The notes under the pieces are model-generated. The model made no database searches. It saw only the letters and a program-made list of their open reading frames with translations, and was not told where the DNA came from. From NCBI GenBank assembly GCA_036925085.1, contig JAUPFP010000046.1, forward strand, positions 1,433,501 through 1,497,500: a stretch of DNA of 64,000 bases. Direction: 5' to 3'. The position numbers were made by a program, and so were the translations under genes. Below, piece after piece: positions 58,066 to 64,000 of the stretch; position 1 is the stretch's first letter, and each line of letters begins with the position of its first letter. The stretch comes from Brachycybe producta. Lineage: Eukaryota > Arthropoda > Diplopoda > Playtdesmida > Andrognathidae.

Positions 58066-58345
58066 AAAAAATTAGGAAGTGTTTTAGAAACTAGAAGGGT
58101 AACTGAATCACTTAATAGTATTTTAATATTTGAAATCTTTCAAAATAAACTGTTTATTGACAAAAATTAAAAAAAAATCGTCTGCTTAAAGTTGAGCCAT
58201 TTTGAAACTCACTTAAAAAAGTTTATTTTGAAAGATAACAATAAGAAAAAAATACCCTTAAGTGGTGATTGGGCTACTCTTCTAGTTTCTAAAAAAAAAA
58301 CGTCTTTCAAGTTTCATTTCATTTTTGCATCTGAAAGATAAAATA
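58066..58345. mobile_element. MITE A, full copy
   Basis: GGAAGTGTTTTAGAAACTAG AAGGGTAACTGAATCACTTA to GGGCTACTCTTCTAGTTTCT AAAA and GAAAGATAAAATAATCAGAC. Confidence 0.8.
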
Positions 58346-58774
58346 ATCAGACTTCTAGAGGCATTTTACCTTACCTTACCTTACCTTAAATTTCTCAACA
58401 ACAAAAATCTTATTATGTTTTAATTTTTTTTAAATTTCTTGAAACAAAAAATGCAATATTTTTTTAAAGAAAATTTAATAAATTTACTTACAAACGAGAA
58501 TATTGGTGATTTTTAAAACGTTTAACTAGTCATTATGCGGAAAGACTGATTTTTCACTTTAACGTTTGACATACAAGAGAAAATTTTCTTCTTCTCAGAA
58601 GATATAAGGAGGAGGAGGGGGCCCCCTCTATTGAATAAGATAGGGGGAAGTTGCCCCCCCCCTCTAGAAATAACATCAGAAGGCATTATAATCATCCTCC
58701 CCCCCCCCCCCCTCCAAAAAAAAAAAAGATGAACATCTTAGTTCAGTTGTTATTTTGATATAAAGAGGGATGGG

Positions 58775-59022
58775 GATAAGGGGGTTGGGGGGTGGATTGT
58801 CTCTGGCGCTATCAATAATGGATATTTCAATTTGGAAGATTGCTGGGCAACTGTTGAGATTTGCCAAACACAAATAATCGCTCTGATTGCTGCCAACCAT
58901 CACGTACCTAATGTGATTTTGGAGTCATTACGCGCTTTTCTCTCTATCATCTTGCACATCCCCCACCCCCATCCCCTTACTACCCTAAACCCCTCCCCCC
59001 ACACATCTATATATATATAATA
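58775..59022 (+). other. Open frame of possible coding origin, unrecognised
   Basis: A frame open through 58790-59022 reads INNGYFNLEDCWATVEICQT and continues with IIALIAANHHVPNVILES before becoming proline-rich simple sequence. The 58800-58960 part is less AT-biased than its surroundings and is bounded by poly-G and poly-C tracts. No family is recognised. It could be an isolated exon, a transposon relic or chance. On the minus strand the same stretch has an ATG and a GTACGT donor-like site. Confidence 0.15.
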
Positions 59023-59590
59023 TACATGTATGTTACATTATACATGGAGTATATATATCTAAGTATCTTTGAAGCCAGACATTTTTTTTTTGCCATCTTA
59101 TATATACTGTATATCCATATAATACCTGTTTGGTATAGAAAAAAGTGATAACTTTGAAACCATGGAGATATATATATAAAACAAGATGAGTTTTATATAC
59201 TAGAAGAACTACTATATACAGTAGAAAGAGTTAAGAAGAAGAAGAAGAATGAAATCTCTCTTGTGACGTTTTCTAGCTAGCAAATGCTTTTTTTTTCTTC
59301 TTCTTCTTTTTAGAAGAATAGAGAGAAAGCTTTGTTGTATTTTCTATGTTTTTGTTTTTTCTTGAGAAAAGTGACAAGTTTTAAAAAGTTTTCATATGAG
59401 TTTTGAAGTCTAATTTGGTTTGGACCTAGAAACAGCAGCAAAAGTCACCATATAAAAGTCTTAGGACAACGATTTTAAAGAAATTATGGAAAGATTTATC
59501 TTTCTTAAGAATGTGTTTCCTTCAACTTATAAAAAGGGCTTTCTTTGTGCTGGAAAGAATCTAGAGCTCTCTAGTTATCTTCATGCGACT
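59023..59590. other. Gene-free AT-rich stretch
   Basis: TATATA tracts and GAA/TTC runs. No gene. Confidence 0.4.
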
Positions 59591-59682
59591 AAAGCCGGGA
59601 TTACACCGAGGAAAACACATTGTGCAACGTGTCGAATGCGACATGCTGCACAATGTGTTTCTTCGGTGGAATCCCGGCTTAA
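59591..59682. mobile_element. 92 bp nearly perfect palindrome
   Basis: AAAGCCGGGATTACACCGAG GAAAACACATTGTGCA is mirrored by TGCACAATGTGTTTCTTCGG TGGAATCCCGGCTT around a CGAATGCGACATG centre. Compact TIR-only element. Confidence 0.8.
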
Positions 59683-59861
59683 TACATAGTGATGTCAAAG
59701 TGACGCAAGCATTGCATTTAGCAGCATGGTATATTGCATTGTGGTACAAGGCACCCCATTTTAACGCGTCATATGACGTCACAAATTCTGTAATGCCGCA
59801 TGCGCTACATTAAACGCAAGAAGATAACGGGAGCTTAAATTCTCTCACCTTTCAGGTAAAT

Positions 59862-60333
59862 TCTTTTTGTAAAATTTGGACAAAACAAAACGTAAAGCGA
59901 ACGTTTTTTTTTAAACAACCTCATTAAAAAATTCAAATTCTTTTCAAAACTAGAAGTTTTTTTAGTAGAAATATTTTTAAAAATAAACAATTTTATAGTT
60001 CAACATGAAAATGACCCTTTTTTGGGTTTTTCCCATTGACATTTTTCAAACTGTCATAAAAAGTTTATTTTGAAAGATATATCATCATTGAAAAAACCTT
60101 TTAACATTATCAATTTATCACCAACTATTCTAGTTTCTAAAAGATTGAATTTTTTCGTAATGTTTTTCCTGAAAAACGTTCGCTTGAAAAATTTAAATTT
60201 TCTCAAAACCGCGGGTGGGAAATGCGGGGAAAGAGATCTCGTCGTAGAACGTAATAGTCACTGCAGTGGCGCCGTCTGGAGGTGGGGGTTGGGGAAGATA
60301 ACAAAATTTAATATTTATTAAGCCACTTTAAAG
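59862..60333. mobile_element. MITE family B, copy 3
   Basis: Contains CAAAACTAGAAGTTTTTTTA, ATAAAAAGTTTATTTTGAAA GATAT, CAACTATTCTAGTTTCTAAA, CACTGCAGTGGCGCCGTCTG and the right end TTATTAAGCCACTTTAAAGG. The left outer end is unclear. Confidence 0.65.
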
Positions 60334-61327
60334 GTGGGGTTCCCTTTGTATATTTAGCTCAGTTACCTTACTATTGTAGTCTTGAATGAAACTTTTCATG
60401 TATCTAAAAAATATTTGAGTCTAAATTCTAAATAATCGAATAAATAAAACCTTTATCTAGAAGAAGAAGAAGAAAATCGAAGATTATGTTGAAAAATTTA
60501 AAATCTACTTCGATTTTTCAATATTTTGATGTGTGGATTTTTGTATTTTGAACTTTTTTTGATCAAAGTTTTCTCCTTCATATCCTTGTAAAGAAAAAAT
60601 GTCCAGAAGGTTTTTATTTGGCTATTTTGAAGTTGATCTTTAGGATAAAAAAAGGAGGGATCAAGGTATATCTTTAGGTGGTTTTATATATAGAAAAATA
60701 AGGGACCCCCTTTTTATGTGTTTTTTTCATAAAAAGGTCCATCGGATCCACATTTGACCACCCACCACCACCGTAATATTTGATGCACATTTTGTGAGTT
60801 TGTAAATTTCAAGTAGAAGTGGATCAGTGTCAAACATTGTCGAATATGACAAGCTAAAGCCCCCTTTTCCTTTTTTTCATATTAACCCACCCTTCTCCTC
60901 CTTCTCCTCAATCCCCTCTACTCCTGAATACAAGAATTCAGTCCTCTTCCCTTTTTTTTCCCAAACTCCAAAAAATAAAGGAGATTCCTGAGAGGGGTTT
61001 CTTCAAAACTGGTCGACAAAGCTTCATTTTTTTTCTATGATGACCACAAGATGAGTTTTTTTTTGTAATCTAAAAACTGTCATTGGATGAGACAAGACAT
61101 ATGACAGGTGTGTGTGTTTTTTTTTTGGGTGAGGATGAAAATAGGGATTTTTTTTAAGGATTTATACATTGGACACACTGAAAACCCTTCTTTTTTGAAT
61201 GAAGATTTTCATATGTTTTTCAACCTTTTTTCTTCTTTGAGTCCAACACCAGTATATTTATGCCTAGATTAAGGGTTGAAACATAAACAGAAAAAGTGGT
61301 CGGTGTGACATCTCTTCTTATACTTCA
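60334..61327. other. Gene-free stretch
   Basis: Poly-T and purine/pyrimidine tracts; inverted GGGACCCCCTTTTTATG / CATAAAAAGGTCC at 60702-60741 makes a short hairpin. No gene. Confidence 0.4.
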
Positions 61328-61668
61328 GGGTGGACTTACACGGTCCGATTTGTTGGAATCAACAGTGTTGAAACCAACAACAAAAGACGTCCAACATGTC
61401 CACATAACACGGGCGCACATCCAACTATGAATTTAGCATTAACAGCAGTAGAAAAAAACTTGACTTTAGATATTCTCATTTATACTTGCTCCTAATTGGC
61501 TATAAGCCTTCCAACACTGTATTTTGCTGGATTGAAGTAGAGTGGGTCCAACTTTTGTTGTCTATGTCGGATGTTGGAACAAACACAGTATTATTCAGAC
61601 ATACACGATCCAATAGGTTGGTTTCAACACTGTTGATTCCATTAAATCGGACCATGTCTGTCCGGTGT
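61328..61668. mobile_element. MITE with GGTCCGATTT inverted arms
   Basis: CGGTCCGATTTGTTGGAATC AACAGTGTTGAAACCAAC at 61341-61378 is mirrored by GTTGGTTTCAACACTGTTGA TTCCATTAAATCGGACC at 61617-61653; weaker similarity extends outward (GGTGGACTTACA / TGTCTGTCCGGTG). ORFs here are chance. Confidence 0.8.
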
Positions 61669-61854
61669 TGTCTAACTTTAGGAGTAGGATTGTAGGACTG
61701 AAAGGATAAGATTAATAAAGGTTTATTTCGTATTAAATAGATGGCGCCACCTGTACTCAAAGCTAAATTTTTTTGTAAGTTGCACCACCCAAACATATAG
61801 ACAGAAAGGTAGCTCAACTAGAAGTTTTGCCATAGAATTCTTGGCTATAGAATG

Positions 61855-61967
61855 AAATCTAGAAGTGTTTTAGAAACTAGAAAGGTAGCTCGATCACTTC
61901 AGGGTTGACATTTTTCAAAATAAAATTTAAAAATATTTAAATTTGAAATTATCTCTGATACCTTCGA
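61855..61967. mobile_element. MITE A left half, cut by family D
   Basis: GAAGTGTTTTAGAAACTAGA AAGGTAGCTCGATCACTT and TTTTTCAAAATAAAATTT, then family D begins at about 61968. Confidence 0.65.
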
Positions 61968-62280
61968 CACCCATACACAGTTAAATGCATTTAAATATTA
62001 AACACGTTCTACAGAGCCCTGTGAAGGACAAACAAACAATATATCGCATTCAATTTATTCAGTTAATTAATCTGAAAATATTTAGATATTAATATTTAAA
62101 TATAATATAGAAACTATATTGACATTAAAATATTGATTTAGTATTTCAATTTTAAAATATTAATAACAAAGTCAATTTTTATTTGGTGTTCGTGTCCTTA
62201 ACTGGATTCCGTATAAATCCACACCTAAACACATTTAATTTGAATTCATTTAACTCGTGTGTGTGTGTGTACAAGGTATT
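61968..62280. mobile_element. MITE family D, copy 3 (best ends)
   Basis: ATACCTTCGACACCCATACA CAGTTAAATGCATTTAAAT at the left is the inverse of the right end ATTTGAATTCATTTAACTCG to GTGTACAAGGTAT, giving terminal inverted repeats of about 40 bp. Inside: GTTCTACAGAGCCCTGTGAA GGACAAAC. Confidence 0.8.
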
Positions 62281-62893
62281 AGTATTTGCTCTTCTCAAAA
62301 TGAATATTTCCATTTATAAAAACAAAATTAATTAGAAACAAAAAGGTTTTGATTCGCCGCCATCTTGTAAACATACATTACCTTTCTTGTTAATGTTTTT
62401 TTTTCAAGATGGCGTCAAATACGGAATAAAAAGATATTTTTTGAGCGTTTTGTGTGTCCGCTCTAATAATGACTATTGTTATCTTTTTTTTTTGCGATTG
62501 TTTGCTTGGTTTTTATTTATTTATATATAATAATAAAGAAGAAAATGGAGTCTTTTGTGTGTTTTTTTTTTCTTCAAAGAAAGAAGAAAATATGGAGGGA
62601 GGAGGGGGTAAGGGAACCATATTGCATTATTCATTTTGAGAGTTCTGTTCTCAGCTCTCTTTTGAACCGTGTTTGATTTTGAGAGCGGAAAGGCGATTTG
62701 GAATAACAATACAGGAATATAAAAATAACATGGTTGGATTTATCAAATTAGATTCTATATATATATAGGGCCTCTCTTATATAGTGAAAGATATGGATGG
62801 ATTTTTTTTGTGTGTTTCTGGGTCCCTTTTTTTGTTTTTAGAGAAAAAAAAAACAATAGAAGAAGAAAAATCGTCAAAAAATCTTCCTTCCTT

Positions 62894-62895
<2 letters not shown>

Positions 62896-62934
<39 letters not shown>
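62896..62934. repeat. (GA)n microsatellite
   Basis: About 39 bp. Confidence 0.95.
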
Positions 62935-62936
<2 letters not shown>

Positions 62937-63333
62937 CAATGCTTTTCTATGGTGTGTAACAAAAGCTTAAAATATTTTGATTGAACTCCATCCTCCACCC
63001 TCTCTGAACCGATATTCCCCCTTCACCCCCCTTTATATGGGGGATGGATGACTTGCTCTAAGGGACATCTTTGTGTCAAAACCTCCTCAGAGCGTTTTAG
63101 AAAGGTTTTAGAACAGACCTACACAGTTATATGTTATTCAACCCAATAAATTGACAAGCTCAAAAATAAAAGGACCCTCTCTCTCTATATATATGTATGT
63201 ATGTATAGAAAAAGACAATGTAAAATAATCATAGAGATCTTGTGGCGTTGAACAAACAAAAGTGAAACTGTTATGTGTGTTCGCGCTTTTGGCGGTGAAT
63301 GATTGCCCGTGTTAAGGCCCCTTGAGAAAACCA

Positions 63334-63340
<7 letters not shown>

Positions 63341-63392
<52 letters not shown>
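63341..63392. repeat. (GA)n microsatellite
   Basis: About 52 bp, the longest GA run in the window. Confidence 0.95.
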
Positions 63393-63395
<3 letters not shown>

Positions 63396-63779
63396 GCCCC
63401 TGACAAAACAAAAGCGTCGAAAAATATTTTGTGAGACTTATTTTCGATATTTATCAGAATCTCAAAATAGGAAAAGAGAAAGAGAGAAATAAAATGTAAT
63501 ATCGAGCTGCCTCTTTTGCATTATTTCATTCGAGTGGAAGGAAACATTCCTCCAAAAAATATATATTTTGTTTTTCATCTTATTTTTCAAAGGTTATAAC
63601 TTATAGCAGAAAAAAGTTAACAGTGAAAAAAATGGAGCTAAACAAGAGCTAAGATTTTATATAAAATTATATAATTTTATATAAAAGTTAAAACACTGAA
63701 CAAGAGCTAAATAAATTTACGGAAGAAATTTATTAGCTTAAATGGAGCTATTCATGTCGAGACATAATCTACATAAAGC

Positions 63780-64000
63780 TTAAGGTGACTGAATAGATAT
63801 ATGTCTTGTTTTTGTCCTCCCAGATGGCGCCCCTGCAGTGGCAATTATGTTCTATTGGAGGAGGTCTCTTCCCTAGTTTCCACCTGCGGTTTTGTAAAAA
63901 TTTATATTTTTCAAGTTTTATGTTTTTCAGAAGAAACATTATGAAAAAAAAATTCAAATTGTTTTAGAAACTAGAATAGTTGTTGATAATGCTAAACGTT
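63780..64000. mobile_element. MITE family B, copy 4, cut by the window end
   Basis: TTAAGGTGACTGAATAGATA at the left, GATGGCGCCCCTGCAGTGGC, then TTTTAGAAACTAGAATAGTT and GATAATGCTAAACGTT at the last bases. The right half lies outside. Confidence 0.7.

Larger units (their letters stand above)
62281..63779. other. Gene-free stretch with GA microsatellites
   Basis: CGCCGCCATCTTG at 62356 and CAAGATGGCGTC at 62404 form an inverted pair (a YY1-like motif). Otherwise simple repeats and a TATATAAAATTATATAATTT palindrome at 63657. Confidence 0.4.

Noticed and set aside
61486-61817. ORFs on both strands
   Set aside because: They fall in the arms of the GGTCCGATTT MITE; the palindrome yields frames on both strands.
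258-63392. GA microsatellites as GAGA-factor elements
   Set aside because: They are long pure runs scattered without relation to genes, so simple slippage explains them.

Overview
The window is nuclear DNA of an invertebrate-type metazoan. It is AT-rich, its genes are cut into many small exons with GT-AG introns, its proteins read as clear animal orthologues, and it is crowded with short non-autonomous inverted-repeat transposons (MITEs). There are no operons, bacterial signals, tRNA or rRNA genes, or CRISPR arrays that I can see. I cannot name the phylum; an ascidian or a sponge would fit the intron sizes and MITE load, but that is a guess.

Three complete protein-coding genes could be reconstructed exon by exon, with reading phase closing at every junction. 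DDX31 (DEAD-box RNA helicase, Dbp7 family, nucleolar ribosome biogenesis) is on the minus strand at 17392-29564, in 12 exons, with a 6.9 kb intron. ABHD16A (alpha/beta-hydrolase, phosphatidylserine lipase) is on the plus strand at 30457-35047, in 18 tiny exons. PIGC (GPI2, subunit of the GPI-GlcNAc transferase) is on the minus strand at 35832-37180, in 6 exons. DDX31 and ABHD16A are head to head across an 892 bp gap with an E-box/CRE-like site. ABHD16A and PIGC are tail to tail with poly(A) signals less than 60 bp apart. The functions are unrelated housekeeping roles, so the layout shows compact packing rather than a pathway.

Positions 1-17391 hold no gene I can support: they are MITEs, tandem duplications and AT-rich unique sequence. 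From 37181 to the end there is one promoter-like site with a candidate first coding exon (40655-40746) and otherwise only repeats: MITEs, GA/CT microsatellites, an AAT-rich block (41.2-41.5 kb) and a higher-order minisatellite (53.6-54.1 kb). This right part may be one or more very large introns.

The most striking content is a hairpin MITE family (called A here) with roughly 30 full, half or fragment copies, about one per 2 kb. Its arms begin near TTTTAGAAACTAGAAGGGTA and meet near ATAAAAAGTTTATTTTGAAA. Copies sit in introns of all three neighbouring genes or beside them, one PIGC intron is made almost entirely of a half copy, and at least five copies are split by younger elements of other families (TTAA-flanked, TA-flanked, Mutator-like). 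A second family (B) carries the same core hairpin inside different outer ends.
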